Below are positions 9,891 to 18,569 of a DNA stretch of 64,000 bases, in pieces. The stretch comes from Cellvibrionaceae bacterium (GTDB lineage Bacteria > Pseudomonadota > Gammaproteobacteria > Pseudomonadales > Cellvibrionaceae), in the NCBI GenBank assembly GCA_024707385.1, contig JANPZW010000009.1, forward strand, positions 558,001-622,000. The letters run 5' to 3'. Positions within the stretch are counted from its first letter, which is position 1, and each line of letters begins with the position of its first letter. The notes under the pieces are model-generated. The model was not told where the DNA came from. It worked only from the letters and a program-made list of their open reading frames with translations, and ran no database searches. A program made the position numbers and the translations under genes.

Positions 9891-10091
9891 ATTTATCCGA
9901 TATAACGCCAATCCTGTCGGTCGCACGCAGGTATATATTGTCTTTATCCAACCGCCGTTATTTACCGGCGAAGATTACAATCCTGTTATGTGTGATTCAG
10001 TTGTTGGACTCCGCCGGTATATCCGTTTACATTCGCTGCCCATCTTCAATCGGACTGCGCTAATTCGCAGCTGCAAATGGATCATCAATTT

Positions 10092-11213
10092 ATGACTTCA
10101 GTAAAACCCGGCTTCGCGATACTCGGTCTTTTATTGGCCCCTCTGACTGCCACCGCGGCACAGCCTATCGATTTTGAAATCGGCGGCCAGGTGCAGGTGG
10201 ACGCCTCCTTTTTCAACGGTGCGCATAACGCCAATTTGAAAGGCAGTGAATCCGGCGTGCGCCGTGCGCGCCTTGGCCTGAGTCACGAATCGAAAAAAGG
10301 CTGGGAAGGGGAATTCGAAATTGATGTGGACGATGAAGCAAATGAAGTCAGCATCACCGACGCCTACGTGAGCTACACCGGATTCGGTTTAGGCAATATC
10401 ACCTTCGGCAAGATGAAAGAACCGTTCGGCCTCGAAAACACCACCGGCTCGAAAAACATCAACACCATCGAACGCAGCATTGTGACCGATGCTTTCAAAC
10501 CCGGTCGCAATCCCGGCCTGCTGTTCTCCCGCTCGCGCGATCTCTACTCCTTTGACGCCGGTGTATTCAAGGCGGCCGAAAATGAGCAGGGGCTGGACAG
10601 CTACGCTGTTACCACTCGCATCGCACTGCATCCGGTGAATAGGGAAAGACGGCTTGTCCACTTGGGTTTCAGCGGCTCTGAGCGGGACATGGGAGAAACC
10701 CGTTATCGAATCAACGAACCGTTGGAAGTGGCGCCTGCGGCAAACATCATCGAAAGCAGAAGAATCGATACCGACAGCATTACCCAATATTCTCTCGAAG
10801 GCGCATTGGTGTTCGGCCCTTTCTCCATCCAGACGGAATGGATGGAACAGGAAATAACACCACTTGAAATTGAGGGCGAACAACCGGCGAACACCACCTA
10901 TTCCGGCCACTATGTGCTGGCAAGTTATTTTCTGACGGGTGAATCACGCACTTACAAAAAAGGCTCGTTTAGCAGCGTTAAACCCATTCGCGAATCCGGC
11001 GCTTGGGAACTGGTGGTACGCAGCAGCAGCATAGATCTCGACGATTTCGAAAATACGGTAACCGCCGACACCATCACCGTAGGCGTCAACTATTACGCCA
11101 CCGGGCGAGTGCGCCTCATGTTGCACGCGGCGAAATCCGATATCGAAAGTCCGGTTGAAACCGAGACAGGCAAAGCCGAGTCCTTGACCTTCCGCGCGCA
11201 ATACGCATTTTAA
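10092..11213 (+). CDS. Outer-membrane porin, OprO/OprP (phosphate-selective porin) type
   Basis: A 373-residue protein. ATG 10092 starts a standard signal peptide (MTSVKPGFAILGLLLAPLTATA). The mature protein has the alternating pattern of a 16-strand barrel, the family block GSESGVRRARLGLSHESKKGWEGEFEID near the N-terminus, the GKMKEPFGLENTT motif, and a C-terminal phenylalanine (RAQYAF) for BAM recognition. Family members form trimeric anion channels for phosphate or polyphosphate. No Pho box was recognised in the upstream region, so the real solute is open; in this setting it could also pass acidic sugars. Confidence 0.85.
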   Translation: MTSVKPGFAILGLLLAPLTATAAQPIDFEIGGQVQVDASFFNGAHNANLKGSESGVRRARLGLSHESKKGWEGEFEIDVDDEANEVSITDAYVSYTGFGLGNITFGKMKEPFGLENTTGSKNINTIERSIVTDAFKPGRNPGLLFSRSRDLYSFDAGVFKAAENEQGLDSYAVTTRIALHPVNRERRLVHLGFSGSERDMGETRYRINEPLEVAPAANIIESRRIDTDSITQYSLEGALVFGPFSIQTEWMEQEITPLEIEGEQPANTTYSGHYVLASYFLTGESRTYKKGSFSSVKPIRESGAWELVVRSSSIDLDDFENTVTADTITVGVNYYATGRVRLMLHAAKSDIESPVETETGKAESLTFRAQYAF

Positions 11214-11468
11214 ATCCCCCGAAATCATCCAAATTTAACCTCTTAGCCATGTTTTTTTGTCGAGCAAAAAACATGGCTGCAATTTGTTTGACTGTGCTCA
11301 CAAGTTAATCTTTTGTGACGGGCTTCAAGGTTTTTAAGCCAGTATATTAATGCGGCGAAAATCGCGAGATGCGGCCAAACAAGAAAAAGCGGCCATAAAT
11401 CATATAATTATCCCCCTTCTTCATGAGCGAAAACCCGCTCATCCCGCGAATTCGCCTCAGCGTACGAC

Positions 11469-11500
11469 AAGCAAAAACGCTTTATTAAGCAAAAACGCTT
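11469..11500. repeat. Two 14-bp direct repeats upstream of xylanase GH10
   Basis: AAGCAAAAACGCTT occurs twice, 18 bases apart (11469-11482 and 11487-11500), 30 to 61 bases before the GH10 start. Each copy is itself a short dyad (AAGC/GCTT), so this could be a regulator site. A similar dyad, GAGCGAAAACCCGCTC, lies at about 11424. The rest of the 316-base gap shows nothing clear. Confidence 0.55.
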
Positions 11501-11529
11501 CAGTGCCACACATCAAAAGGAGAATTATC

Positions 11530-13293
11530 ATGTCATTGTTCAATTACCATGCTCTGGCGTCCGCCGTCAGCCGTTACGGCTGCATGGCGGTGCTCGTCGG
11601 AACTTTAGCGGCGTGCGGAGCCACAGACGGCGGCGAAGAGTCAAGCTCCAGCAGCTCGTCATCCAGCTCTAGCAGCTCGTCCAGTTCGTCATCCAGTTCC
11701 AGCAGTTCATCCTCAAGCTCAAACAGCTCGTCTTCCAGCTCCAGCAGCGCGTCGTCCAGCACCTCAAGCTCCTCCAGCTCCAGCGGTACTCCCGGCGATA
11801 ATCTGGCCATCAACGGCGATGTCGAAAATGGCACAACCAACTGGGGCAACCGCGGCGCGGTCATCGAGCGCACAACGGCGGAAAAATACGCCGGCAGTGC
11901 CAGCTTGTTCGTCACCGGCCGCACCGCTTTTTGGCAAGGCGCCACCTTCAGTGTGCCGCTGACTTCCGGAAATTCCTACGACGTTTCGGTATGGGTCAAA
12001 CTCGCTGAGGACGCGCCCACAGCCACTGTGAAAATCACCGGCAAACTGGTGGATGACGAAGACGACTCCACTTATAACGAATACACCGAAATCGCCATCG
12101 GCACCGTCAGTTCCAGTGAGTGGACACGCCTGAGCGGCACCTATGTGCCACAGGGACAATTCGAAACCTTTATTTTCGAAACACCCGAGGAATTCCAAAC
12201 GGTCAGTTTCTATCTCGACAATTTGGAAATTTTGGGCGAAGTCGATCCCGTTGATCCAATCCCCGGCCCAGAGCCCGGTGAAGGCTTGGCGAGCGCGGCG
12301 GATTTCCCAATTGGAGTTGCAGTGGCGCTCGACAATTCACGCAATGCCAATCTGCTGACCAACACCGCGATCCAAACCATCGTGGCGGCTAATTTCAGCC
12401 AAATCAGCGCGGAAAATAATATGAAGATGAGCTACTACAACGAAACCACTTTCGCGAACGCGGAAGCGGAGCAAATGATCAGCTGGGCGAATCAAAACAA
12501 TATCGGCGTACACGGCCACGCATTGGTCTGGCACCCCGACTATCAATTGCCGAGTTGGGCGCGCACACCAGACGCCAATTTCCGTGCGCGCTTTGAAGCC
12601 CACGTGCGCGGAGTCGCGCGTAAACATCGCGGTCAATTAGAAAGCTGGGATGTGGTTAACGAAGCCTTGAGCGACGGTGGCGAGCCCTATCGTGATTCCG
12701 TGTTCTACCGTCAGTACAACGGCATCGACTACATCGCCAATGCATTCCGTTGGGCGCGCGAAGAAGACCCCGATGTCGACCTGTACTACAACGACTACAA
12801 CACTGAGGCAAACGGCGCTAAAACTCAGGCCCTGGTTACTCTGATCAGCGAGCTACTGAGCAGCGGCGTACCGATTGACGGCGTAGGTTTCCAGATGCAC
12901 GTATTGCCGGATTGGCCTTCCATTACCGATATTCGCGCATCCTGGCGTGCGATTATGGATCTGGACCCTAACCTCAAAATCAAGCTCACCGAATTGGACG
13001 TGCGCACCAACAACGCCTATTCCGACCCGCCGCGCGTCGAGCAAAGCTGTGACAGCAGCTGCTTGCAACAACAGAAACAGCGCTATAAATCCATTATCGC
13101 CGCGTATCTGACCGACGTGCCTGCCGCCCGCCGCGGTGGTATTACCGTTTGGGGTGTTGCCGATAATCACAGCTGGTATTCCGACTATGAAGAAAACGGC
13201 TTGCAGATGGTTGACTGGCCATTGCTGTGGAACAGCGACCTGCAAACCAAACCTGCTTATGACGGCGTTTGGGAAGCACTCCAAGGCCTCTGA
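11530..13293 (+). CDS. Lipoprotein GH10 endo-xylanase with polyserine linker
   Basis: A 587-residue protein. ATG 11530 is chosen because AAAGGAGAA sits just upstream and a lipoprotein signal follows (VLVGTLAAC); an upstream in-frame start at 11350 would hide it. After the lipobox come about 50 residues of almost pure serine (about 38-90), a CBM4/9/22-like sandwich (about 95-240), a short PGPEPGE hinge, and a GH10 barrel (about 255-587). The acid/base is E378 in DVVNEAL and the nucleophile E488 in KLTELDV; the HALVWHPDYQLPSW motif is standard. It is expected to be anchored to the outer membrane and to cut xylan at the cell surface. A terminator follows at 13316. Confidence 0.93.
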   Translation: MSLFNYHALASAVSRYGCMAVLVGTLAACGATDGGEESSSSSSSSSSSSSSSSSSSSSSSSSSSNSSSSSSSSASSSTSSSSSSSGTPGDNLAINGDVENGTTNWGNRGAVIERTTAEKYAGSASLFVTGRTAFWQGATFSVPLTSGNSYDVSVWVKLAEDAPTATVKITGKLVDDEDDSTYNEYTEIAIGTVSSSEWTRLSGTYVPQGQFETFIFETPEEFQTVSFYLDNLEILGEVDPVDPIPGPEPGEGLASAADFPIGVAVALDNSRNANLLTNTAIQTIVAANFSQISAENNMKMSYYNETTFANAEAEQMISWANQNNIGVHGHALVWHPDYQLPSWARTPDANFRARFEAHVRGVARKHRGQLESWDVVNEALSDGGEPYRDSVFYRQYNGIDYIANAFRWAREEDPDVDLYYNDYNTEANGAKTQALVTLISELLSSGVPIDGVGFQMHVLPDWPSITDIRASWRAIMDLDPNLKIKLTELDVRTNNAYSDPPRVEQSCDSSCLQQQKQRYKSIIAAYLTDVPAARRGGITVWGVADNHSWYSDYEENGLQMVDWPLLWNSDLQTKPAYDGVWEALQGL

Positions 13294-13315
13294 TAGTATT
13301 TGCTGAACTTCCCCA

Positions 13316-13337
13316 GGGCGCTTCGGCGCCCTTTTTT
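13316..13337 (+). terminator. Terminator after the lipoprotein GH10 gene
   Basis: GGGCGC-TTCG-GCGCCC with a UUCG-type tetraloop and six T. Confidence 0.85.
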
Positions 13338-13579
13338 ATTTCTATAAATGATCCTACCGAATGATTTATCAGAATTCCCATAATTATCCGACCGAGTTTT
13401 TTAACGCATAAATTCCCTAATCTTAGCTCTAAAAAGCCCGCCAAAAATTCCCTGAATAAACTCAGTTAAATACCTTCGAAAGCCTCACAATTTGTGCAGA
13501 CACACATATTCGCGCTCGTCCCACTGCTGGCAAACTTTCCGCGCACCATTACAAATCAATAACAACAGGAAACCACACC

Positions 13580-14455
13580 ATGCGCACCCAACCCAAATTG
13601 CGCGGGGGCTGCTTTGCTCTCGCGCTGACTCTGATACTGGCCTCCTGTGGCGGTAATACTTCAACGAGCGGGAGTTCTTCTTCCAGCAGTTCTTCTTCGA
13701 GCTCTTCATCATCGAGCAGTTCGTCCTCAAGCTCGTCATCGTCGAGCTCTTCCTCCTCCAGTTCAAGCTCGTCATCTTCGAGCAGCTCCTCCAGCAGCAG
13801 CTCTTCATCCGGCAGCTTATCCAAATTCTGCCCAAGCAATTCCGCGTGCAAAATTCTGCCGCTGGGCGATTCGATTACGGATGGCGTCGGTGTAACAGGC
13901 GGCGGCGGTTACCGCATTGAATTATTCCGCCTGGCGACCGAAGCCGGAAGGGACATCACGTTTGTCGGCACCTTCGCCAACGGCCCGACCAATGTTGCCG
14001 GTGTACCTTTCCCGCGCAATCACGAAGGCGTCAGTGGCGAAACCATCGCACAAATTCATAACCGAGTGAGAAATCAGGCACTGCGGGATAATCCCAATAT
14101 TATTTTGGTGCACGCCGGCACCAACGATATGTGGTCCGGCGCGAGCGGCGCACCCCAACGACTGGCAACCCTGATCGACGACCTCTTCACCCGCGCACCC
14201 AACGCGTTGATCGTGGTATCCAACATCATTCCCTGGCCACAAATGTCGACCGCTGTTAATCAATACAACTCGCAAATCACCAGTCTGATCAACCAGCGAA
14301 TTAACGAAGGCAAAAATATCGTCTTCGTCGACCAAAACACCGGTTTCCCCAGCGGCGAACTAGCCGACGGCATCCATCCCAACACCCAGGGCTACGCCCG
14401 CATGGCGGCGAAATGGTATAACGCGATTTATGAGCATTTGGTTGATATCAACTGA
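13580..14455 (+). CDS. Lipoprotein SGNH esterase (CE3-like acetylxylan esterase) with polyserine linker
   Basis: A 291-residue protein with a lipoprotein signal ending LILASC, a polyserine linker (about 33-77) and an SGNH hydrolase domain. Block I is LPLGDSITDG (nucleophile S98), block III HAGTNDM, and block V DGIHPN (D263, H266). The GGGGYRIELFRL segment and overall layout match CE3-type acetylxylan esterases, which remove acetyl groups so that xylanases can reach the chain. It lies between two xylanases with similar lipobox-polyserine heads, which supports a xylan role. Its own terminator follows. Confidence 0.88.
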   Translation: MRTQPKLRGGCFALALTLILASCGGNTSTSGSSSSSSSSSSSSSSSSSSSSSSSSSSSSSSSSSSSSSSSSSSSSSSGSLSKFCPSNSACKILPLGDSITDGVGVTGGGGYRIELFRLATEAGRDITFVGTFANGPTNVAGVPFPRNHEGVSGETIAQIHNRVRNQALRDNPNIILVHAGTNDMWSGASGAPQRLATLIDDLFTRAPNALIVVSNIIPWPQMSTAVNQYNSQITSLINQRINEGKNIVFVDQNTGFPSGELADGIHPNTQGYARMAAKWYNAIYEHLVDIN

Positions 14456-14480
14456 CAAGCCACAATAAAAATCGCCCCAT

Positions 14481-14519
14481 AAAAAGCCCGCGGACTTACG
14501 CCTGTGGGCTTTTTCTTTT
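14481..14519 (+). terminator. Terminator after the SGNH esterase
   Basis: AAAAAGCCC and GGGCTTTTT arms enclose a 16-base loop, with further T after the stem. Confidence 0.75.
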
Positions 14520-14534
14520 TCCGAGCACCGAACA

Positions 14535-14574
14535 AACCCCCTCCCCTTCTCAAGGGGAGGGTTGGGGTGGGGTT
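14535..14574. repeat. REP-like palindromic element
   Basis: CTCCCCTT-CTC-AAGGGGAG stem flanked by ACCCC/GGGGT-rich arms. It has the form of the extragenic CT/GA-rich palindromes found scattered in many proteobacteria, and a related composite occurs at 36386-36600. Confidence 0.6.
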
Positions 14575-14582
14575 ACACGGTG

Positions 14583-14730
14583 TCAGCCAACATCCCGACT
14601 CCTGCCCGTTTCCATAGCCACATCCACCAACTTGCCGAAGCCGGAAGGACGCTGTTTAATGTCAGCCGGAAATAAGAAATCGAACGTGATGCCCCCATCG
14701 GGGATGATTCTTACCTCCGCTCTTTAACCG
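14583..14730 (-). pseudogene. Possible short gene remnant
   Basis: On the minus strand a frame of about 46 codons (RIIPDGGITFDF..., FPADIKQRPSGFGK...) reads like protein but has no start codon after an in-frame TAA. It may be the leftover C-terminus of a deleted gene. No family was recognised. The rest of the 300-base gap holds a terminator and a REP-like element. Confidence 0.3.
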
Positions 14731-14758
14731 ATACGATACCAGCTAAAAAGATCCACTT

Positions 14759-15217
14759 ATGAATAATGCGTTTCTTATTATACTTTCCATATTGCTATCT
14801 GGCTGTGTAACAGCAAAAGACCCCGCCAGAAGCTTTACAAATACCAATGTAGGTGTGCCAGACCACAAAAGAGCCGTGTTGGTACTGTACCGAAATATGG
14901 CCCCGCCACTAATTCACAACTCGAAAGCATTTATAAACGGAAAGCCCTATACAAACCTGCCGCTACAATCCTTCACCTGGCTATATGTCGATCCAGGAAA
15001 ATATAATATAAAAATTAAAATCCTGAGTATTTTTCCAAGCGGCGCAGAAAAAGAGCTTCAAATCGAAGCGGGCGAATATTATTTCGCAAAAATAGTCGCC
15101 AGCCCAAGATTGTCAGGCAATGTTGTTTACAATGCATATGACATAAATATTGGCGGTTACGATGAAAAAATAACTGAGCTCATAGAATGCTGCAGATTTG
15201 TCCCAAAAAAATATTAG
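14759..15217 (+). CDS. Small lipoprotein, DUF2846-like
   Basis: A 152-residue protein with a lipoprotein signal (LIILSILLSGC) and one compact domain: VLVLYRNM, FINGKPYTNLP, YVDPGKYNIKI, EAGEYYFAKI. This pattern of strands (a displayed tag-like beta domain) resembles DUF2846 lipoproteins, whose function is unknown. The gene is clearly more A+T-rich than its neighbours, which suggests acquisition by transfer. Confidence 0.6.
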   Translation: MNNAFLIILSILLSGCVTAKDPARSFTNTNVGVPDHKRAVLVLYRNMAPPLIHNSKAFINGKPYTNLPLQSFTWLYVDPGKYNIKIKILSIFPSGAEKELQIEAGEYYFAKIVASPRLSGNVVYNAYDINIGGYDEKITELIECCRFVPKKY

Positions 15218-15366
15218 GAAGACCCTATACAGCATAGTAGCGGGGTGCATCAACATGGAAGCCAATGAAATGGATTTAGGTTCAATGGACGAAGATGCCA
15301 CCGATTCCGTGGAATGGGGGCAGCTTTATTATCCATTTAAACACAACTCAGAAAACCGGAAAGAAA

Positions 15367-16077
15367 ATGCACCAAGACGAAATAAAATCCCTCTTCGACC
15401 AACAAGCGGCAAACTACGACGCTCAGTGGGCGAAGACTGCGCCGATTCGGAATTGTTTGCATCTTTTGCTGGGTTCTGTGTTCGCAGAGCTGCCAGTCAA
15501 TGCGAATATTCTGTGCGTTGGTGTGGGGACCGGCGACGAGTTGATCTACCTTGCAAACAGGAATCCTGGCTGGACGTTTACGGCGGTTGATCCTTCGGTT
15601 GGCATGCTCAATATTTGCCGGCAAAGGACTGAAAAAGAAGGCGTGGCTTCGCGATGCGTTTTTCACGAAGGCTATCTCAGCTCCCTTCCCGCCATTGCTA
15701 AATATGACGCCGCTACCTGTTTCCTGGTATCTCAATTTATTCTGGATGAAGCCGAGCGTTGCGGATTTTTTGCTGAAATCGCTGCTAGGCTCAAACCGCA
15801 TGGCATTCTAGCCAGTTCGGATCTGGCATCTGATATTCAATCGCAGGAATACGATGTGCTGCTGCGTGCGTGGATGCATATGATGTCTGCGGCGGATATA
15901 TCGCAGAAAGCAATCGAGCGTATGCGCAAGGCTTACGCCAATGATGTAGGCGTCCTGCCGCCAACAAAGGTGATGGAAATTATTAAGGCTGGAGGGTTTG
16001 AGCTGCCGGTTCAGTTTTTCCAATCCGGGCTGATACATGCCTGGGCGTCAAAACGGGCGGGAGAAAATTCCAAATAA
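15367..16077 (+). CDS. Class I SAM-dependent methyltransferase
   Basis: A 236-residue protein. ATG 15367, with GGAAAG just upstream, is chosen over an earlier in-frame start whose extra residues look non-coding. Motif I is ILCVGVGTGDELIYLA (about 49-64), followed by FTAVDPSVGML (post-I acidic residue) and YDAATCFLVSQF (motif II region), so it binds S-adenosylmethionine in a Rossmann fold. The N-terminal FDQQAANYDAQW motif is typical of small-molecule methyltransferases. Substrate unknown. Confidence 0.8.
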   Translation: MHQDEIKSLFDQQAANYDAQWAKTAPIRNCLHLLLGSVFAELPVNANILCVGVGTGDELIYLANRNPGWTFTAVDPSVGMLNICRQRTEKEGVASRCVFHEGYLSSLPAIAKYDAATCFLVSQFILDEAERCGFFAEIAARLKPHGILASSDLASDIQSQEYDVLLRAWMHMMSAADISQKAIERMRKAYANDVGVLPPTKVMEIIKAGGFELPVQFFQSGLIHAWASKRAGENSK

Positions 16078-16086
16078 AAGGTTTTT

Positions 16087-16125
16087 GAAGTTGTGAGCGG
16101 CCTGCTAGCGGCCGCTCACAACTTC
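16087..16125. repeat. Perfect 16-bp inverted repeat between convergent genes
   Basis: GAAGTTGTGAGCGGCC (16087-16102) pairs exactly with GGCCGCTCACAACTTC (16110-16125) around a 7-base loop. There is no T run after it on the plus strand, and only weak T-richness on the minus side, so it is not a standard terminator, though it may act as one or as a transcript-end stabiliser. Confidence 0.7.
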
Positions 16126-16172
16126 AGCACTCTATCCGTCTCATCCGCGCCATTCCGACGCCCCCAACAGCT

Positions 16173-16565
16173 CTATCGCGGCGCGCTTCCGTTTTGAAGC
16201 GTCTTGATCAATTCGCGCACCCGGTTGGGATCTGGCATTCCTTTGACTTCAATTTCCGGTTGATCGCCAGAGGTGTAAATCTGGATGGAACCGACACCAA
16301 AGATCCGGTCAAAAAAACTCTGGTTCACTTTAACTGTGCGGATGCCGGCAATACCAAATTCCACCCGGCTTTTACTGAGCAGCCCTTTCTCATAAAGAAT
16401 ATCCCTCTGCTTCACCGTCAGCGTCGTAGCTTTACACTGCAAAAACCACCACAAAAAAATCAACAATCCAATTCCAAAAACTGGAATCAGTAGAATGCAG
16501 GCGATAAAACCAAGGGGATTGTTTTTGAACATGGCGGGATGTTCGGAATACAAAATGTCACTCAT
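16173..16565 (-). CDS. Membrane PH-domain (bPH2/DUF304) protein
   Basis: 130 residues from the ATG at 16565 (MSDILY...), preferred over a start 33 bases upstream. A membrane hairpin (GFIACILLIPVFGIGLLIFLWWFL, two short passes) is followed by a bacterial PH-like domain: LTVKQRDILYEKGLLSK, EFGIAGIRTVKVNQS, FGVGSIQIYTSG. This is the YdbS/YdbT-like family, of uncertain function, probably at the inner membrane. Confidence 0.75.
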   Translation of the reverse strand: MSDILYSEHPAMFKNNPLGFIACILLIPVFGIGLLIFLWWFLQCKATTLTVKQRDILYEKGLLSKSRVEFGIAGIRTVKVNQSFFDRIFGVGSIQIYTSGDQPEIEVKGMPDPNRVRELIKTLQNGSAPR

Positions 16566-16850
16566 TCGGGGCTCTCCGTCTCGGGTGTGGTGGCTCAAGC
16601 TGGGGCAGTATGATAACCCTATATTTCGCTTTTTTTATCAGATTCCAACTGCTGAAATTTCGGCGGATAGATAATGTATTTTTGAATAAATGTCGGTAGC
16701 CGCTTGCGCATCTTGTAGCGCTATCACATTGCCAACAACGCCCGGGCGGAATTTGACCTGGGGCACAATTTTCAAAGGGGGAATCGGTTAATCTATTTGA
16801 TGCAATACATCATATGATAATACGCCTGGCGAATAATCGGAAAAACACTT

Positions 16851-18260
16851 ATGAAAAATATAAAGCGGGTTCAATTCTCTCACTGGCTGGCGGTGGCTTT
16901 TGCCTCGTTCGCGCTGACAGGCTGCGGAGGTGGTAACTCTTCGGGGACACCGACCAGCTCTTCCTCTTCCAGCAGCTCCTCATCCTCCAGTTCAAGCTCG
17001 TCCAGCTCAAGTTCATCAAGCTCCAGCTCTTCATCCAGTTCCAGCTCCAGTTCATCGTCGAGCAGCTCCAGCTCTTCCAGTGGCAGTCTTCCGCTGGTAG
17101 TCGCCATTAACGCCGGGGGTAGTTCGAGCGTGACGCTTGATGGTGTGCAGTACCAGGCGGACAAATATTCCAGCAGTGGTACGCCTAACAGTACCCAGGA
17201 CAACGTCACGGGTGGAGCGCTTTATCAGACCGAGCGTTATGGTGCCTCAACCTACGAGATCCCGGTCACTGCCAACGGCTATTACACGGTGAAACTGCAT
17301 TTTGCCGAGATTTACCAGACCAGCGCCGGGGCGCGCAGCTTCAGCGTGGCCATCGAAGGCAATCGGGTGATCAACGGTTTGGATCTCTTTGCTGAAGTTG
17401 GCCATGACGTCGGCTACACGCAAACGTTTGCGGATATTCCGGTTAATGACCGCTCTGTCACTATTCAATTGATCTCCGGTGTCGAGAATCCGACCATCGC
17501 AGGTTTCGCGATTTATTCCCGCGACGGGCAACTTGATACCACCGTCACCCCGGCGCCCGACTTGTCTAAGTTCTCCGCCTATACCCGCAAGCACACGTCG
17601 CGACAAACCATCACGTCCAACCATGCAACTGGCCATGTGGGCGACTTTTTCTTTACTCACTGGAAAGACGGCGGTTCAACTTCGTTAACCCTCGATACCA
17701 CTGGTGATTTCACAGTCTCTTGGCAGGGTGGCGGCTACAACTATGTGGGCGGCCCAGGCTGGCACTATGGCGACTTGAACCGTGTAATCGGCTATCGCTT
17801 CAACAGCGACAGCGGCGCAAGCTATATCACCCTGTACGGCTGGGGCTACGACAAATCCATGCCCACCTCCAACCCGGCCCACCTGGTTGAGTACTACATT
17901 TTGCAGCGCTGGTCTTACGACCCAAGTCAGGGCGCTACTTTCGGCAAAACCTTTACCAGTAATGGCATTCAATATTCCACCTATCGCTCAACGCGCCAGG
18001 GCCAGCCCTCCATTAACGGTCGCTCGACGTTCTATCAATACTGGAGCAAGCCATCGCAGCAACAGCCCCTCGGACGGGACGGCAAAATTATTTTTGCGGA
18101 TCACGTGAAGGCGTGGGCGGATACCGGCTGGGTTCTGCCGAACATGAATAACCTGGATGCAAGCGATGACCCCACCTATCAGGTTATGGCGGTAGAAGTC
18201 TTCAATCCTGGCGCCAATGGAACCGCAGCCGGCCGCGTCTGGGATGCAACCGGACAATAA
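16851..18260 (+). CDS. Lipoprotein GH11 endo-xylanase with malectin-like module
   Basis: A 469-residue protein: lipoprotein signal (FALTGC), polyserine linker (about 35-77), a malectin/CBM57-like sandwich (about 82-190: VVAINAGG, YTVKLHFAEIY, IAGFAIY) and a GH11 jelly roll (about 205-465). GH11 hallmarks are YNYVGGPGW, HLVEYYIL (nucleophile E347), INGRSTFYQYWS and MAVEVFNPG (acid/base E449). It should cut unsubstituted xylan at the cell surface. The malectin-like plus GH11 arrangement is uncommon. Confidence 0.92.
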   Translation: MKNIKRVQFSHWLAVAFASFALTGCGGGNSSGTPTSSSSSSSSSSSSSSSSSSSSSSSSSSSSSSSSSSSSSSSSSSGSLPLVVAINAGGSSSVTLDGVQYQADKYSSSGTPNSTQDNVTGGALYQTERYGASTYEIPVTANGYYTVKLHFAEIYQTSAGARSFSVAIEGNRVINGLDLFAEVGHDVGYTQTFADIPVNDRSVTIQLISGVENPTIAGFAIYSRDGQLDTTVTPAPDLSKFSAYTRKHTSRQTITSNHATGHVGDFFFTHWKDGGSTSLTLDTTGDFTVSWQGGGYNYVGGPGWHYGDLNRVIGYRFNSDSGASYITLYGWGYDKSMPTSNPAHLVEYYILQRWSYDPSQGATFGKTFTSNGIQYSTYRSTRQGQPSINGRSTFYQYWSKPSQQQPLGRDGKIIFADHVKAWADTGWVLPNMNNLDASDDPTYQVMAVEVFNPGANGTAAGRVWDATGQ

Positions 18261-18320
18261 AAGCTGATCTCCAACAAGTCGCAAGGATGCGACACCCGAC
18301 ATGAATTCCTGTCATAGATC

Positions 18321-18347
18321 GCCGAGCCTGAGCAGGCTCGGCTTTTG
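18321..18347 (+). terminator. Terminator after the GH11 gene
   Basis: CCGAGCCTG and CAGGCTCGG arms with a two-base loop, then CTTTTG. Confidence 0.75.
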
Positions 18348-18379
18348 TCTTCGTAACGACTTCATTCCCGCCGCGCAAT

Positions 18380-18516
18380 CGTCCTGCAACAGTCAAAAAC
18401 ACGTCCTGCAACATCCAGTAGCTCGTCGAGTCGTCTTCCAGCAGTTCCAGTACAGGCGGATTGTCCGGCTATTTTGATCTGTTTCCCTGCGGGGTCGGTT
18501 TTACCGCCATGGGCAA
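18380..18516 (+). pseudogene. Relic of a polyserine-linked secreted protein
   Basis: Serine codons run in one frame (18414-18431), then switch frame and continue as SSSSSSTGG followed by LSGYFDLFPCGVGFTAMGN, before running into a terminator. There is no signal sequence or catalytic module. Two 12-bp direct copies of CGTCCTGCAACA (18380 and 18402) precede it. It looks like the fused remains of a linker and a few downstream codons from a deleted gene; the original family is not identifiable. Confidence 0.6.
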
Positions 18517-18518
18517 TG

Positions 18519-18557
18519 AAAGACGGAACCCGCGTGTAGCGGGTTCCGTCTTTCTTT
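18519..18557. terminator. Strong bidirectional terminator
   Basis: A perfect 15-bp stem AAAGACGGAACCCGC/GCGGGTTCCGTCTTT with a 5-base loop. It serves the relic side and the minus-strand GH3 gene. Confidence 0.85.
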
Positions 18558-18569
18558 CTCCATCTTCCC

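Noticed and set aside
13665..13815. Microsatellite or tandem repeat in the esterase gene
   Set aside because: It is polyserine coding sequence using mixed Ser codons in frame, a linker rather than an independent repeat element.
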